Below, piece after piece: positions 16,745 through 27,570 of a stretch of DNA of 64,000 bases. The stretch comes from Flavobacterium cauense R2A-7 (GTDB taxonomy: Bacteria; Bacteroidota; Bacteroidia; Flavobacteriales; Flavobacteriaceae), in NCBI RefSeq assembly GCF_000498475.1, contig NZ_AVBI01000016.1, positions 62,001 to 126,000 on the forward strand. Reading direction: 5' to 3'. A program made the translations under genes and the position numbers. Each line of letters starts with the position of its first letter. Within the stretch, counting starts at the first letter, position 1. A model generated the notes under the pieces. It was given only the letters and a program-made list of their open reading frames with translations, had not been told where the DNA came from and made no database searches.

Positions 16745-19700
16745 ATGATGAATAATAGAAATAAAGATAAAAACACGATCAAGAGATTTAATAAAATTTC
16801 GATCGGTTTGGCATCTCCAGAATCTATCTTGGCCGAGTCAAGAGGTGAGGTTCTAAAACCCGAAACCATCAATTATCGTACGCACAAACCAGAGCGTGAC
16901 GGACTTTTCTGTGAGCGCATCTTCGGACCTGTAAAAGATTTCGAATGTGCTTGTGGTAAATACAAGAGAATCCGTTACAAAGGAATCGTTTGTGACCGCT
17001 GTGGTGTTGAAGTAACTGAGAAAAAAGTACGTAGAGACAGAGTTGGTCACATCAACTTGGTGGTGCCTATCGCTCACATCTGGTACTTCCGTTCACTTCC
17101 AAACAAAATCGGATACATTTTAGGCTTACCGTCTAAGAAATTAGACATGATTATCTACTACGAAAGATATGTAGTTATTCAGGCTGGTATCGCTAAAAAT
17201 GCTGATGGTGAATCGTTACAACGATTGGATTTCTTAACTGAAGAAGAGTATTTAAATATTTTAGATACCCTTCCGATGGAAAATCAATATTTAGATGATA
17301 CTGATCCGAACAAATTCATTGCTAAGATGGGTGCGGAATGTATCATGGACTTATTAGCGCGTACTGACCTTGATGAGTTATCTTATCAATTGCGTCACGC
17401 TGCGAATAATGAAACCTCTAAACAAAGAAAAACAGAAGCGTTAAAACGTCTTCAGGTAGTGGAGTCTTTCCGTGAATCAAACAACAACAGAGAGAACCGT
17501 CCGGAATGGATGATTATGAAAGTTGTTCCGGTTATCCCGCCAGAATTACGTCCGTTAGTGCCGCTTGATGGTGGTCGTTTCGCGACTTCCGATTTGAACG
17601 ACCTTTACCGTCGTGTAATCATCCGTAACAATCGTTTGAAACGATTAATGGAAATCAAAGCACCTGAGGTAATCTTGAGAAACGAAAAACGTATGTTACA
17701 GGAATCTGTTGACTCGTTGTTCGATAACACAAGAAAAGCTTCTGCTGTTAAAACAGAATCAAACAGACCTTTGAAATCACTTTCTGATTCCTTAAAAGGA
17801 AAACAAGGTCGTTTCCGTCAAAACTTATTAGGTAAACGTGTGGATTATTCTGCTCGTTCGGTAATTGTTGTTGGACCGGAAATGAAATTGTTCGAATGTG
17901 GTCTTCCGAAAGATATGGCTGCTGAATTGTACAAACCATTCGTTATTCGTAAGTTAATCGAAAGAGGAATTGTTAAGACAGTGAAGTCGGCTAAGAAAAT
18001 CATCGACAAAAAAGAGCCGGTAGTATGGGATATCCTTGAAAACGTAATTAAAGGTCACCCGGTATTACTAAACCGTGCTCCTACGTTACACCGTTTGGGT
18101 ATCCAGGCGTTCCAGCCGAAATTGATCGAAGGAAAAGCGATTCAGTTACACCCGTTAGTGTGTACGGCGTTTAACGCGGATTTCGATGGTGACCAGATGG
18201 CGGTTCACTTACCGCTAGGACCAGAGGCTATTTTAGAGGCACAATTGTTAATGTTGGCTTCTCATAATATCTTGAACCCGGCGAATGGTGCACCTATCAC
18301 GGTACCTTCTCAGGACATGGTACTTGGTCTTTATTACATGACCAAAGAACGTTTGTCTACACCAGAGCACCCAATTTTAGGGGAAGGTTTAACGTTCTAT
18401 TCTGCCGAAGAGTGTAATATCGCTTTGAACGAAGGAAGAGTAGAGTTGAATGCCCGCGTTAAAATCAGAGCGAAGGATTTCAATGAAGAAGGTGAATTGG
18501 TATACAAAATTATCCAAACAACTGCCGGTAGAGTATTATTTAACGAAGTAGTACCTGAAGCAGCTGGATATATCAATGAGGTATTGACTAAAAAATCGTT
18601 GCGTGATATTATCGGTCACATTTTAAGTGTTACTGATGTACCTACAACGGCAGCCTTCTTGGATAACATGAAGGATATGGGATACAAATTCGCTTTCAAA
18701 GGTGGTTTGTCCTTCTCATTAGGAGATATCCGTATTCCAGAACAAAAAACTCAATTGATTGCTGATGCCAGAGAGCAAGTTTCCGGTATCTCCATGAACT
18801 ATAACATGGGTCTTATTACCAATAACGAGCGTTATAACCAGGTTATTGATATTTGGACTTCAGCGAATGCACAGCTTACCGAGTTGGCAATGAAAAATAT
18901 CCGTGAAGACCAACAAGGTTTCAACTCGGTATATATGATGCTTGACTCTGGAGCGCGTGGTTCGAAAGAGCAGATTCGTCAGTTAACCGGTATGCGTGGT
19001 TTGATGGCTAAGCCGAAAAAATCAACTGCTGGTGGTGGTGAAATTATTGAAAACCCGATCTTATCGAACTTTAAAGAAGGTCTTTCGATCTTAGAATACT
19101 TCATCTCTACGCACGGTGCTCGTAAGGGTCTTGCGGATACGGCACTTAAAACGGCGGATGCGGGTTACTTAACACGTCGTTTACATGATGTATCTCAGGA
19201 TGTTATCGTAAACTCTGTAGATTGTGGTACGCTTAGAGGTATTGAAGTTACGGCTTTAAAGAAAAACGAAGAGATTGTAGAATCGTTAGGAGAGAGAATC
19301 TTAGGACGTGTTGCTTTACAAGATGTGATAAATCCGCTAAACGGAGAAGTAATCATTCATGCTGGGGAACAAATCACAGAAGCTATTGTGAAAGCTATCG
19401 ATGCTTCTCCGGTAGAAAAAGTAGATGTACGTTCGCCGCTTACTTGTGAGGCTCCGAAAGGAATCTGTGCTAAATGTTACGGACGTAACTTAGCAACCGG
19501 TAAGATGACGCAAAGAGGGGAAGCCGTTGGGGTAATTGCAGCGCAATCCATTGGTGAGCCGGGTACACAGTTAACACTTCGTACGTTCCACGTAGGAGGG
19601 GTTGCAGGAGGTATCTCTGAAGAGTCTAGTATCATCACTCGTTTTGCAGGTAGATTGGAAATCGAAGATTTGAAAACAGTTAAAGGAGAAGACAACGAAG

Positions 19701-21049
19701 GAAACGCTGTTGATATCGTAATCTCCCGCTCAACTGAATTGAAATTGGTGGATGAGAAAACAGGTATCCTATTAAATACTCATAATATTCCTTACGGTTC
19801 AAGCATTTTTGTTAAAGATGGTCAGACCGTAGCTAAAGGGGATGTTATCTGTAAATGGGATCCATATAATGGTGTAATTATCTCTGAATTTACAGGAAAA
19901 GTTGCTTATGAAGATATCGAGCAAGGACAAACGTTCATGGTTGAAATCGATGAGCAAACCGGATTCCAGGAAAAAGTAATTACAGAGGGTAGAAATAAAA
20001 AATTAATTCCGACTTTATTAATCTACGGAAAAGATGGTGAACTAATCCGTTCATACAACTTACCGGTAGGGGCCCACTTAATGGTGGACAACGGAGAGAA
20101 AATTAAAGCAGGTAAAATTTTAGTAAAAATCCCGCGTCGTTCTTCGAAAGCAGGCGATATCACCGGAGGTTTACCAAGAATTACTGAGTTGTTAGAGGCT
20201 CGTAATCCTTCCAACCCGGCGGTGGTTTCTGAAATTGACGGTGTTGTTTCTTTTGGTAAGATCAAAAGAGGTAACCGTGAGATCGTTATCGAATCAAAAT
20301 TCGGTGAGGTTAAGAAATACTTGGTGAAATTATCAAGTCAGATCTTAGTTCAGGAAAATGACTTCGTAAGAGCGGGTGTACCATTGTCTGACGGAGCAAT
20401 TACTCCGGACGATATCTTGAGAATTAAAGGACCTGCTGCTGTTCAACAGTATTTGGTAAATGAAATTCAAGAAGTATACCGTTTACAAGGGGTAAAAATC
20501 AATGACAAGCACTTTGAGGTGGTAATTCGTCAAATGATGCGTAAAGTTAGAATTGAAGATCCGGGAGATACACTATTCTTAGAAGATCAATTGGCTCATA
20601 CTTCTGACTTTATCGTTGAAAATGATAAGTTATACGGAATGAAAGTGGTGGAAGATGCAGGTGACTCTGAGAATTTAAAAGCAGGTCAAATCATCACTCC
20701 AAGAGAATTAAGAGACGAGAATTCGTTGTTAAAACGTAATGATAAAAACATTGTAGTGGCAAGAGATGTAGTTCCGGCAACGGCAACTCCGGTTCTTCAA
20801 GGTATTACAAGAGCATCATTGCAAACGAAATCGTTTATCTCTGCGGCATCGTTCCAGGAAACTACTAAAGTATTAAACGAAGCTGCTGTAGCGGGTAAAG
20901 TTGATGGATTAGAAGGGTTGAAAGAGAATGTTATCGTGGGTCACAGAATCCCTGCCGGTACCGGTATGAGAGACTACGATAATACGATTGTAGGTTCTAA
21001 AGAAGAGTTCAACGAATTGATGGCTGCAAAAGAAGAATTTAATTACTAG
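16745..21049 (+). CDS. rpoC: DNA-directed RNA polymerase subunit beta'
   Basis: 1434 residues. The N-terminal zinc-binding domain is visible (ECACGKYK...VCDRCGVE, four Cys). The active centre [12 protein letters not shown] holds the three Asp that bind catalytic Mg2+. The second zinc site ([16 protein letters not shown]) and the bridge and trigger helix region ([25 protein letters not shown] split) are intact. Two consecutive ATGs make the start ambiguous by one residue. A strong hairpin terminator follows. Confidence 0.99.
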   Translation: MMNNRNKDKNTIKRFNKISIGLASPESILAESRGEVLKPETINYRTHKPERDGLFCERIFGPVKDFECACGKYKRIRYKGIVCDRCGVEVTEKKVRRDRVGHINLVVPIAHIWYFRSLPNKIGYILGLPSKKLDMIIYYERYVVIQAGIAKNADGESLQRLDFLTEEEYLNILDTLPMENQYLDDTDPNKFIAKMGAECIMDLLARTDLDELSYQLRHAANNETSKQRKTEALKRLQVVESFRESNNNRENRPEWMIMKVVPVIPPELRPLVPLDGGRFATSDLNDLYRRVIIRNNRLKRLMEIKAPEVILRNEKRMLQESVDSLFDNTRKASAVKTESNRPLKSLSDSLKGKQGRFRQNLLGKRVDYSARSVIVVGPEMKLFECGLPKDMAAELYKPFVIRKLIERGIVKTVKSAKKIIDKKEPVVWDILENVIKGHPVLLNRAPTLHRLGIQAFQPKLIEGKAIQLHPLVCTAFNADFDGDQMAVHLPLGPEAILEAQLLMLASHNILNPANGAPITVPSQDMVLGLYYMTKERLSTPEHPILGEGLTFYSAEECNIALNEGRVELNARVKIRAKDFNEEGELVYKIIQTTAGRVLFNEVVPEAAGYINEVLTKKSLRDIIGHILSVTDVPTTAAFLDNMKDMGYKFAFKGGLSFSLGDIRIPEQKTQLIADAREQVSGISMNYNMGLITNNERYNQVIDIWTSANAQLTELAMKNIREDQQGFNSVYMMLDSGARGSKEQIRQLTGMRGLMAKPKKSTAGGGEIIENPILSNFKEGLSILEYFISTHGARKGLADTALKTADAGYLTRRLHDVSQDVIVNSVDCGTLRGIEVTALKKNEEIVESLGERILGRVALQDVINPLNGEVIIHAGEQITEAIVKAIDASPVEKVDVRSPLTCEAPKGICAKCYGRNLATGKMTQRGEAVGVIAAQSIGEPGTQLTLRTFHVGGVAGGISEESSIITRFAGRLEIEDLKTVKGEDNEGNAVDIVISRSTELKLVDEKTGILLNTHNIPYGSSIFVKDGQTVAKGDVICKWDPYNGVIISEFTGKVAYEDIEQGQTFMVEIDEQTGFQEKVITEGRNKKLIPTLLIYGKDGELIRSYNLPVGAHLMVDNGEKIKAGKILVKIPRRSSKAGDITGGLPRITELLEARNPSNPAVVSEIDGVVSFGKIKRGNREIVIESKFGEVKKYLVKLSSQILVQENDFVRAGVPLSDGAITPDDILRIKGPAAVQQYLVNEIQEVYRLQGVKINDKHFEVVIRQMMRKVRIEDPGDTLFLEDQLAHTSDFIVENDKLYGMKVVEDAGDSENLKAGQIITPRELRDENSLLKRNDKNIVVARDVVPATATPVLQGITRASLQTKSFISAASFQETTKVLNEAAVAGKVDGLEGLKENVIVGHRIPAGTGMRDYDNTIVGSKEEFNELMAAKEEFNY

Positions 21050-21074
21050 TAAATAAAATTCTCATTATATTTAT

Positions 21075-21110
21075 AAATCCTAACAGTATTTTACTGTTAG
21101 GATTTTATAT
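21075..21110 (+). terminator. Intrinsic terminator after rpoC
   Basis: A perfect 13-bp stem AATCCTAACAGTA/TACTGTTAGGATT with a TTT loop, followed by a T-rich run. It ends the rpoBC transcript before the DUF3467 gene. Confidence 0.9.
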
Positions 21111-21138
21111 TTTAGCAACTATTTAAAATCTTAAGAAA

Positions 21139-21450
21139 ATGAGTGATAAAAACAACCCACAAGGACAAATCAATATTGAATTAGACGAACAAACGGCTGA
21201 AGGTACCTATTCTAATTTAGCAATAATTAACCATTCCAATACAGAATTCGTTGTGGATTTTGTGAGCATTATGCCTGGAATGCCAAAAGCAAAAGTGAAA
21301 TCGAGAATTGTGTTAACGCCTCAGCACGCCAAAAGACTTTTGATGGCTCTGGGCGAAAATATTCACCGTTTCGAAAGTGCACACGGCGAAATCAAAGAAG
21401 CAGAACAACCACAGCTTCCGTTTAGCTTTGGGCCGACAGGACAAGCTTAA
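21139..21450 (+). CDS. DUF3467 family protein
   Basis: A 103-residue soluble protein with the DUF3467 core: INIELDEQTAEGTYSNLAIINHSNTEFVVDFVSIMPG..., KSRIVLTPQHAKRLLMALGENI. The family is common in Bacteroidota and some archaea; its function is unknown. In flavobacteria it is frequently located just after rpoC, as here, which hints at a link to transcription that is not demonstrated. Confidence 0.9.
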   Translation: MSDKNNPQGQINIELDEQTAEGTYSNLAIINHSNTEFVVDFVSIMPGMPKAKVKSRIVLTPQHAKRLLMALGENIHRFESAHGEIKEAEQPQLPFSFGPTGQA

Positions 21451-21453
21451 TAC

Positions 21454-21488
21454 AAAAAAGCTTCCCGATAAAGGGAGGCTTTTTTTGT
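21454..21488 (+). terminator. Intrinsic terminator after the DUF3467 gene
   Basis: GCTTCCC/GGGAGGC stem (one G-T pair), flanked by A6 and followed by T7. Confidence 0.85.
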
Positions 21489-21503
21489 TATTTTTTTGTA
21501 CGG

Positions 21504-21536
21504 TTGGTGATAATCAATTTATTAATTTTATATTTG
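21504..21536 (+). promoter_or_regulatory. Promoter of the first T9SS surface protein gene
   Basis: TTG (21504-21506), a 22-base spacer, then TATATTTG (21529-21536), within the accepted 17-23 spacing. Predicted leader about 65 bases. Confidence 0.65.
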
Positions 21537-21606
21537 TTCATAGAGAGTCATCTCGTTTTTTTTAAAAAAAAGTTAAGCCCCAATTTGATATAAACAACTA
21601 CTTTTT

Positions 21607-23664
21607 ATGAATTCCTTCTTTAATAAAAAAGGTTTGCTGTACAGCATATTCCTTTCACTAATTTTTGTGCTTTTTTCCCATGCTCAAGTGGCTTTTACTA
21701 CAAACTTGAATGGGTTAACACTTGAAGTCTGTGCCGGAAGTTACAAGAAAATAGGCGTAACAGTCTCCAAAGGGACATGTAATGATTTTGCGGGAAATGT
21801 AAATTCAGTTGTATTTACCTGGCAAATTGAAACTTCTCCGGGTGTGTGGCAAGATATTAATTTGTACAGTATTTCCGGAATCACTTATGCAACGTCGCAG
21901 ACTATCAACGGAAGTGGTACGGCTATTGTCAATAATTTATCGGTTAAGACAACCAAAGCTACTGCGGAAATGGTACTTAAGTATCGTGTTTTAGCACAAG
22001 GTACCGGAGGATGTTCTGTGGCGACTTCTGCCTCAGAATCGGTTTCAGTAAAATCAAACAAATGGACCGGAGCGGTTAGTTCTGCCTGGACTGATCCTGC
22101 CAACTGGAGTTGTAACTTTGTGCCTACAACTGGTGTGAACGCAATCATTGCTCCAGGTACCAATCCTGCACTAATCAGTTCAACGGTAGAAATCAAAGAT
22201 TTAATCGTAGAGACAGGTGGGGTTTTAACAGTTGCTTCAGGGAACAATTTAACTGTTAACGGTTCGATTGCTGTTCAGGGTACTGGAAGTTTTACTTTAC
22301 AGAATAATGCAAATCTTCTTCAGGGCTCTTATATCGGTGCCAATGCCGGAAATATTAATGTAGCTAGAAATAGTTCTGCTTTAATGCGTTTGGATTACAC
22401 GTTATGGTCTTCGCCTGTAACTTCTCAAAATTTACTAGCTTTTTCTCCGCAAACAGTAACCAACCGTTTTTATACTTATAATTCTGCTACAAATGCCTAT
22501 AGCGCAATTGCCCCCGCTTCAAATAGTTTTCAACTAGGTAAAGGGTATTTAATTCGTATGCCCGACAATCATCCTACAACCCCTACCATTTGGAATGGTG
22601 TTTTTACTGGGGTTCCTAATAATGGTAATATTACAGTACCACTGTATAATGGCGGGACAGGTTTTCGTTTCAATGCCATAGGTAATCCATATCCGTCTCC
22701 GGTGAAATTAAACTCGTTTGTCAGTACGAATACGGCTAAAATTACCGGAACGCTTTATTTTTGGAGAAAAACCAACGGGACTGCAGTCGATCCGGGTTAT
22801 TGTACTTGGACCACGGCCGGATTTGTAAGCAATGGTGCGGCACAAGTTTTTAATCCTAACGGAATTTTGAGAACGGGACAAGGTTTTCTAGTAGAGGCAA
22901 TCAATACTCAAACATCGGTTACCTTTAACAATACTATGCGGGTTGCAAATAATGACGATCAGTTTTTCAGAAATTCGGAAAACGAAGAAACATTGTCTGA
23001 ATTATCAGGCGATAAGGTTAAATTGAGTATCAGCAATTCTGCCGGATTGAAAAATCAGCTGCTTGTAGGGTATTTTGAAAACGCAACCAATGGTGTGGAT
23101 TATGCAATCGATGGAAAATCGTTGGATAATTATCCAATTGACTTAACAACAACAATCGATAATCTTGAGTATGCTATTGAAGGCCGTTCTTCTTTTTCCG
23201 ATTCGGATGAGGTTAAGCTGAGATTTAAGTCGGAAACCGCTGGGGAGTTTGTTATTTCGATTGACGAACTGAGCGGTGTTTTTGCTTCAAATCAATCCGT
23301 ATATCTTAAAGATAAAATTGCTGGAAAATTGCATAATCTGAAACGTTCTGAATATCGTTTTGTGTCGGAGTCCGGTGTTTTTAAAGATCGTTTTGAATTG
23401 ACATATAAGAAGAGTAATTCTCCTGCAGCGGAACAGTTTTCGAATGTGGTACAAGTTTACAAAAATGTCGGAATGCTAACGGTTAAATCGGAAGTTAATA
23501 TCAGTGCCGTAAAAGTTTATGATGTCAGAGGAAGATTGCTGTCGGAGATGCATGATGTTGCTGCTCCAGAAGCAAGCCTTCGTTTGGATGAATGTAAAGG
23601 AGTGATAGTGGTTCAGATTACTACAGATGACGGACAGGTTTCGAATAAGAAAATTGTTTATTAG
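21607..23664 (+). CDS. Secreted surface protein with T9SS type C-like sorting domain (685 aa)
   Basis: A signal peptide (residues 1-26, ending SHAQ) is followed by an Ig-like region (about 27-150) and a beta-rich segment starting TGAVSSAWTDPANWSC. A conserved module of about 200 residues comes next (SSALMRLDYTLWSSPV, QLGKGYLIRMPDNHP, GNPYPSPV, LYFWRKTN, TGQGFLVE). The C-terminal region of about 75 residues (VQVYKNVGMLTVKSEVNISAVKVYDVRGRLLSE...VSNKKIVY) matches type IX secretion sorting domains of the type C form. The protein is expected to cross the outer membrane and be attached or released at the surface. It is paralogous to the next gene over its last 430 or so residues. Adhesive or structural function is inferred; no catalytic motif is seen. 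Confidence 0.85.
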   Translation: MNSFFNKKGLLYSIFLSLIFVLFSHAQVAFTTNLNGLTLEVCAGSYKKIGVTVSKGTCNDFAGNVNSVVFTWQIETSPGVWQDINLYSISGITYATSQTINGSGTAIVNNLSVKTTKATAEMVLKYRVLAQGTGGCSVATSASESVSVKSNKWTGAVSSAWTDPANWSCNFVPTTGVNAIIAPGTNPALISSTVEIKDLIVETGGVLTVASGNNLTVNGSIAVQGTGSFTLQNNANLLQGSYIGANAGNINVARNSSALMRLDYTLWSSPVTSQNLLAFSPQTVTNRFYTYNSATNAYSAIAPASNSFQLGKGYLIRMPDNHPTTPTIWNGVFTGVPNNGNITVPLYNGGTGFRFNAIGNPYPSPVKLNSFVSTNTAKITGTLYFWRKTNGTAVDPGYCTWTTAGFVSNGAAQVFNPNGILRTGQGFLVEAINTQTSVTFNNTMRVANNDDQFFRNSENEETLSELSGDKVKLSISNSAGLKNQLLVGYFENATNGVDYAIDGKSLDNYPIDLTTTIDNLEYAIEGRSSFSDSDEVKLRFKSETAGEFVISIDELSGVFASNQSVYLKDKIAGKLHNLKRSEYRFVSESGVFKDRFELTYKKSNSPAAEQFSNVVQVYKNVGMLTVKSEVNISAVKVYDVRGRLLSEMHDVAAPEASLRLDECKGVIVVQITTDDGQVSNKKIVY

Positions 23665-23673
23665 TATGAAAGT

Positions 23674-23713
23674 AAAAAAAAAGCCTCTTTAGATTTAAAG
23701 AGGCTTTTTTTTC
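23674..23713 (+). terminator. Intrinsic terminator between the two T9SS genes
   Basis: AAAGCCTCTTT/AAAGAGGCTTT stem with an A9 run before and T8 after. The two paralogs are therefore probably transcribed separately. Confidence 0.9.
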
Positions 23714-23840
23714 GATAAGTTGTTTGAAAAATCTTGTTTAATACTGATTTAGAGTGTATTTTATCGATTTTAAATATTTTTTTTATTTTTTATTTAATTA
23801 ATGGTTAAATTTAAGTGTGAAAAATCATTAAGGAATTGTT

Positions 23841-26800
23841 ATGGGATATAAAACTACCTTTTTTAAAATAGCGACAGATAAAATAATCGTACAGATGATT
23901 TTGTTTTTGTCACTGCTTACTGGTTTTTCAGGTATGGGACAAACGGTGCAGGTCACCGGTGTTTCGCCAAATCCAGCCTGTGGTGGAGAAACGGTTACGG
24001 TTACTTTTAATGCAACAAACGGCAATGGTCCGAGCAGACGATATACAACATCAACCGTTTTTACGGCTTATTTAAGTAATAACACCGGGAGTGCACCATA
24101 TGTGTCTCTTGGTTCTATGACCTTGCTGCCGTATACGTTTTCCGGGAATAATGGAGCCGTTAATTTGAATGTTCAGGCTACAATTGCGTTACCTGCAAAT
24201 GCTTCTGGGACATATAAGATAGCCGTTGGTTCTGTAAATCCAACTTTTGATGCAAGCGCAGGTGTGGGATCTTCTCCCAACTTTACCGTTAATGCTGCTC
24301 CAAACGGAGGGGTTGTTTCAGGAGGAACAACCGTTTGCCCCGGAACAAACAATACGGTTTTGTCACTGAGCGGTCATAGCGGAAGTGTTGTGAAATGGCA
24401 GTCGTCTCCAGTGAGTGATTTTTCGTCATCGGTTACCGACATAGCAAATGTTACAACCAGTCTTACAGTTACAAATATTTCTACGACAACTTACTACAGA
24501 GTCATTCTTACTAACGGAACCTGTACAGCAAAAAGTGCTGTAGCTACCATAACAGTAGATCCTAATCCAGGGACTGTATCTTCCAATCAGAGTATCTGTT
24601 CTGGGACGCAACCTGCAAACATAGTTCTTGCCGGTAGTACCGGAACGATACAATGGCAACGTTCCACAGATAATATTGCATTTTCAAATATAATAGGAGC
24701 TACTTCAACAACACTGACATCGGTACAAATGGGAACTTTGAGTGTGACAACCTATTATCGCGCTGTAGTGACCGGCGGATGTGGTGTAGTTAACAGTGCC
24801 GTTGTTACCGTAACAGTTTCTCCTGCAACAGTTGGTGGGACAGTTTTGTCGGATGCAACAGTATGTTCCGGAATAAATTCTACAGTGCTTACGCTGTCAG
24901 GATATACAGGAAGTATTGTCAAATGGCAATCATCAACAATGCAAAATTTTAATAACGCAGTAGATATAGCCAATACGACAAACACTTTAACGGTTACTAA
25001 TTTAATTACTACGACTTACTATAGAGCGGTTGTGCAAAGTGGTGGATGTTCCATCGTAAACAGTACTTCGGCAAGAATTACGGTTCAGAACAGTCCTAAA
25101 GGAGGAACACTTTCCGGAAGCGCAACCGTGTGTTACGGAACCAATAGTACCACATTAACTTTAACCGGTTTTACCAATACAATTCAGAAATGGCAATCTT
25201 CTCCCGTGAACGATTTTTCTTCCGGGGTGGTTGATATCGCCAATACTGCTGCAACGCTTACCGTTACAAACCTGACTGCAACAACGTATTATCGCGTGGT
25301 AGTTGTAAATGCTAATTGTTCATCTTACAGTACCATAGCAACAATTACAGTGAATCCAATGCTTACGGCAGCAATCGCTTCCAATAACAGTCCGATTTGT
25401 TTGGGTTCCAATGCTGTTTTTAACGTAACCGGTTCTTCAGGGGCAACGCTTACTTATTCTATAAACGGCGGCACAAATCAAACCGTTGTGTTAACAGGAG
25501 GTGTAGGAATCATTACTGTTGTTGGCGCTTCAGTAAACCAAACCCTATCGTTGGTTGCTGTTACGCTGGGATCTTGTTCTCAGGCGATTAGTGGGACGTC
25601 AACAGTTGTTGTGAATAATGCCAATGTTTGGACAGGTGCAGTGGATAACCAATGGAGTACGCCGGGAAACTGGAGTTGTGGAACATTGCCGACGGCTGCA
25701 ACTGATGTGACAATAAATTCAGGAGCAATAATAGTTTCAGGAGTTAATGCATTGGCCAATACCCTTGTGCTTAACGGAACGTCTACATTAACGGTTAATT
25801 CAGGAAATAATATAACGGTTACCAATGCGGTTACTGTAGCCAGTGGTGCTAACTTGACACTGCAAAATAACGCCAATCTGATTCAGATTAATAATGTGCC
25901 GAATTCCGGAAATATTGTTGTTAACCGAAAAAGTTCTGCTTTAATGCGTTTGGATTATACGCTTTGGTCTTCTCCGGTAGCTTCACAAAATTTACTGGCA
26001 TTTTCACCATTAACGGTAACAACCCGATTTTATGTGTATAATTCGGCAACAAATGTTTACAGTACAGTGACACCAAGTACTACAAATTTTCAATTGGGGA
26101 AAGCGTATCTGATTCGTATGCCGGACAATCATCCAACAACACCAACCAAATGGGATGGAGTTTTTACAGGTGTGCCAAACAATGGATCAATCAATTTTAG
26201 TGCTTACAACGGAGGGGCAGGATTTCGTTATAACGGAGTTGGAAATCCGTATCCTTCACCGGTTGACATGAGTAGTTTTGTAAATGGTAATGCCGGAAAC
26301 ATAACCGGTACGTTATATTTCTGGCGTAAAACAAATAGCAGTACTACGGATCCGGGGTATTGCACTTGGACAACTGCTGGTTTTGTGAGTAATGGAGAGG
26401 CGCAGGTAGTGAATCCGAACGGTATTTTAAGAACCGGTCAGGGGTTTATTGTTGAAATGACCTCGGGAGCTACAAATGTTTCTTTTACCAACACGATGCG
26501 TATAGCCGATAATGCCGATCAGTTTTTTAAGAACAGTGAAGCTGTTTCCGACAGAGAATTAAACGGCGACCGAATCTGGCTGAATATAACCAATACTTCC
26601 GGTGCACACAATCAAATGCTTTTAGGGTATTTTTCAAGTGCTACGTTGGGAGTTGATTTTGGTATAGATGGTAAGGCAATTGAAGACGCTCCGGTTTCTT
26701 TGACGATGGATATTGCTGGGGTAAATTATCTGATTCAGGGCCGACCAACTTTTGATGTTTCAGATGTTGTTCCGTTACGATTTAAAACTTCCTATTCCGG

Positions 26801-27236
26801 TGCACATTCAATTTCAATTGACCATCTGGGAGGGGTGTTTACCGGTAGTCAGAATATTTACCTGAAAGATAACGTGTTGAATGTTACCCATGATTTAAAA
26901 ACAGGATCCTATTCTTTTACATCCGCTGTAGGGACTTTTACCAATCGTTTTGAAATCATTTACCAAACCGGTGTTTTAGGAACGCATCAAAGTGATTTCA
27001 ATGAAAATTCGGTTGTGGTGTTTAAAGATGCAAACGGTAATCTGAATGTAAATGCCAATGGAGTTGTATTGGATAACTTAGAGGTCTACGATGTTAGAGG
27101 AAGAAAACTGATACGTAAATCAGCAATAAACAGTTCTACCGTATCAGTTTCTGAACTAAAAGTTGACAATGCAGTATTATTGGTTAAAATCGTTGCAGCT
27201 GATGGCGCTGTGGTAAATAAGAAAATTGTTTTTTAG
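23841..27236 (+). CDS. Large secreted Ig-repeat protein with T9SS type C-like sorting domain (1131 aa)
   Basis: After an N-terminal hydrophobic leader (about residues 1-34, ending SGMGQ) there is a cohesin/Ig-like domain (35-150). Four Ig-like repeats of about 85-90 residues follow, starting near residues 154, 241, 332 and 420; each has a Cys near its start (TVCPGTN, SICSGTQ, TVCSGIN, TVCYGTN), a KWQSS or QWQRS strand and a TTYYR strand. A fifth, divergent unit starts near 509. The remaining part is paralogous to the previous protein (NANVWTGAVDNQW onward), ending in the sorting domain (LEVYDVRGRKLIRK...VNKKIVF). The likely role is a surface-exposed adhesin or matrix protein. No sugar-cleaving or protease motif was recognised. 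Confidence 0.85.
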   Translation: MGYKTTFFKIATDKIIVQMILFLSLLTGFSGMGQTVQVTGVSPNPACGGETVTVTFNATNGNGPSRRYTTSTVFTAYLSNNTGSAPYVSLGSMTLLPYTFSGNNGAVNLNVQATIALPANASGTYKIAVGSVNPTFDASAGVGSSPNFTVNAAPNGGVVSGGTTVCPGTNNTVLSLSGHSGSVVKWQSSPVSDFSSSVTDIANVTTSLTVTNISTTTYYRVILTNGTCTAKSAVATITVDPNPGTVSSNQSICSGTQPANIVLAGSTGTIQWQRSTDNIAFSNIIGATSTTLTSVQMGTLSVTTYYRAVVTGGCGVVNSAVVTVTVSPATVGGTVLSDATVCSGINSTVLTLSGYTGSIVKWQSSTMQNFNNAVDIANTTNTLTVTNLITTTYYRAVVQSGGCSIVNSTSARITVQNSPKGGTLSGSATVCYGTNSTTLTLTGFTNTIQKWQSSPVNDFSSGVVDIANTAATLTVTNLTATTYYRVVVVNANCSSYSTIATITVNPMLTAAIASNNSPICLGSNAVFNVTGSSGATLTYSINGGTNQTVVLTGGVGIITVVGASVNQTLSLVAVTLGSCSQAISGTSTVVVNNANVWTGAVDNQWSTPGNWSCGTLPTAATDVTINSGAIIVSGVNALANTLVLNGTSTLTVNSGNNITVTNAVTVASGANLTLQNNANLIQINNVPNSGNIVVNRKSSALMRLDYTLWSSPVASQNLLAFSPLTVTTRFYVYNSATNVYSTVTPSTTNFQLGKAYLIRMPDNHPTTPTKWDGVFTGVPNNGSINFSAYNGGAGFRYNGVGNPYPSPVDMSSFVNGNAGNITGTLYFWRKTNSSTTDPGYCTWTTAGFVSNGEAQVVNPNGILRTGQGFIVEMTSGATNVSFTNTMRIADNADQFFKNSEAVSDRELNGDRIWLNITNTSGAHNQMLLGYFSSATLGVDFGIDGKAIEDAPVSLTMDIAGVNYLIQGRPTFDVSDVVPLRFKTSYSGAHSISIDHLGGVFTGSQNIYLKDNVLNVTHDLKTGSYSFTSAVGTFTNRFEIIYQTGVLGTHQSDFNENSVVVFKDANGNLNVNANGVVLDNLEVYDVRGRKLIRKSAINSSTVSVSELKVDNAVLLVKIVAADGAVVNKKIVF

Positions 27237-27260
27237 GGAGAACTCTTAAATATAAAACAT

Positions 27261-27290
27261 AAAAAATCCACCAATTGGTGGATTTTTTAT
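27261..27290. terminator. Bidirectional intrinsic terminator
   Basis: A perfect hairpin AAAAAATCCACC/GGTGGATTTTTT with an AATT loop between convergent genes ending at 27236 (+) and 27292 (-). It can serve both. Confidence 0.9.
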
Positions 27291-27291
27291 G

Positions 27292-27507
27292 TTAAGCGGT
27301 TTTATTTGTTCGGTTTCGGAAATGATAAAAAGCAAAGGCAATTCCGAAAACAGCCAACCAAATCAATTTGGTGTTTATGGGTGCCGGAGGAGGATCATCA
27401 CCTTCAAGTCCACCACTACCATCATCCGTTCCGGGCTGTGCAAACATTACAAAATCAGACAGGAATAAAAAGCTGAAAATGTATATTTTTAATAAATTCG
27501 ACTTCAT
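27292..27507 (-). CDS. Small secreted protein with PID-CTERM-like sorting tail
   Basis: A 71-residue protein: a signal peptide (1-24, ending VMFAQ), a short acidic, Gly- and Pro-rich linker (PGTDDGSGGLEGDDPPPAPIN), a hydrophobic helix (about 46-62) and a basic end (RNRTNK). The three-part tail of motif, membrane helix and basic cluster is the layout of exosortase-type or related sorting signals. The PPAPIN motif recalls short Bacteroidota proteins with a PID-type tail, with N in place of D. The function is unknown. Such proteins occur in several copies in flavobacteria, but that cannot be checked here. Confidence 0.7.
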   Translation of the reverse strand: MKSNLLKIYIFSFLFLSDFVMFAQPGTDDGSGGLEGDDPPPAPINTKLIWLAVFGIAFAFYHFRNRTNKTA

Positions 27508-27570
27508 AAGTTTTTATTTGGGGTGTAAAAGTATAAATTAAGTTTAAGAAATTGATTTTCAAAATGTTAA

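Noticed and set aside
23714..23840. Consensus promoter for the 1131-residue protein
   Set aside because: Only TAAATTTA, one mismatch from TAnnTTTG and without a spaced TTG, is seen; not strong enough to list.
24301..25400. Regular Ig repeats considered as a CRISPR or tandem DNA repeat
   Set aside because: The repeat is at protein level, about 260 bases per unit with diverged DNA and an open frame throughout.
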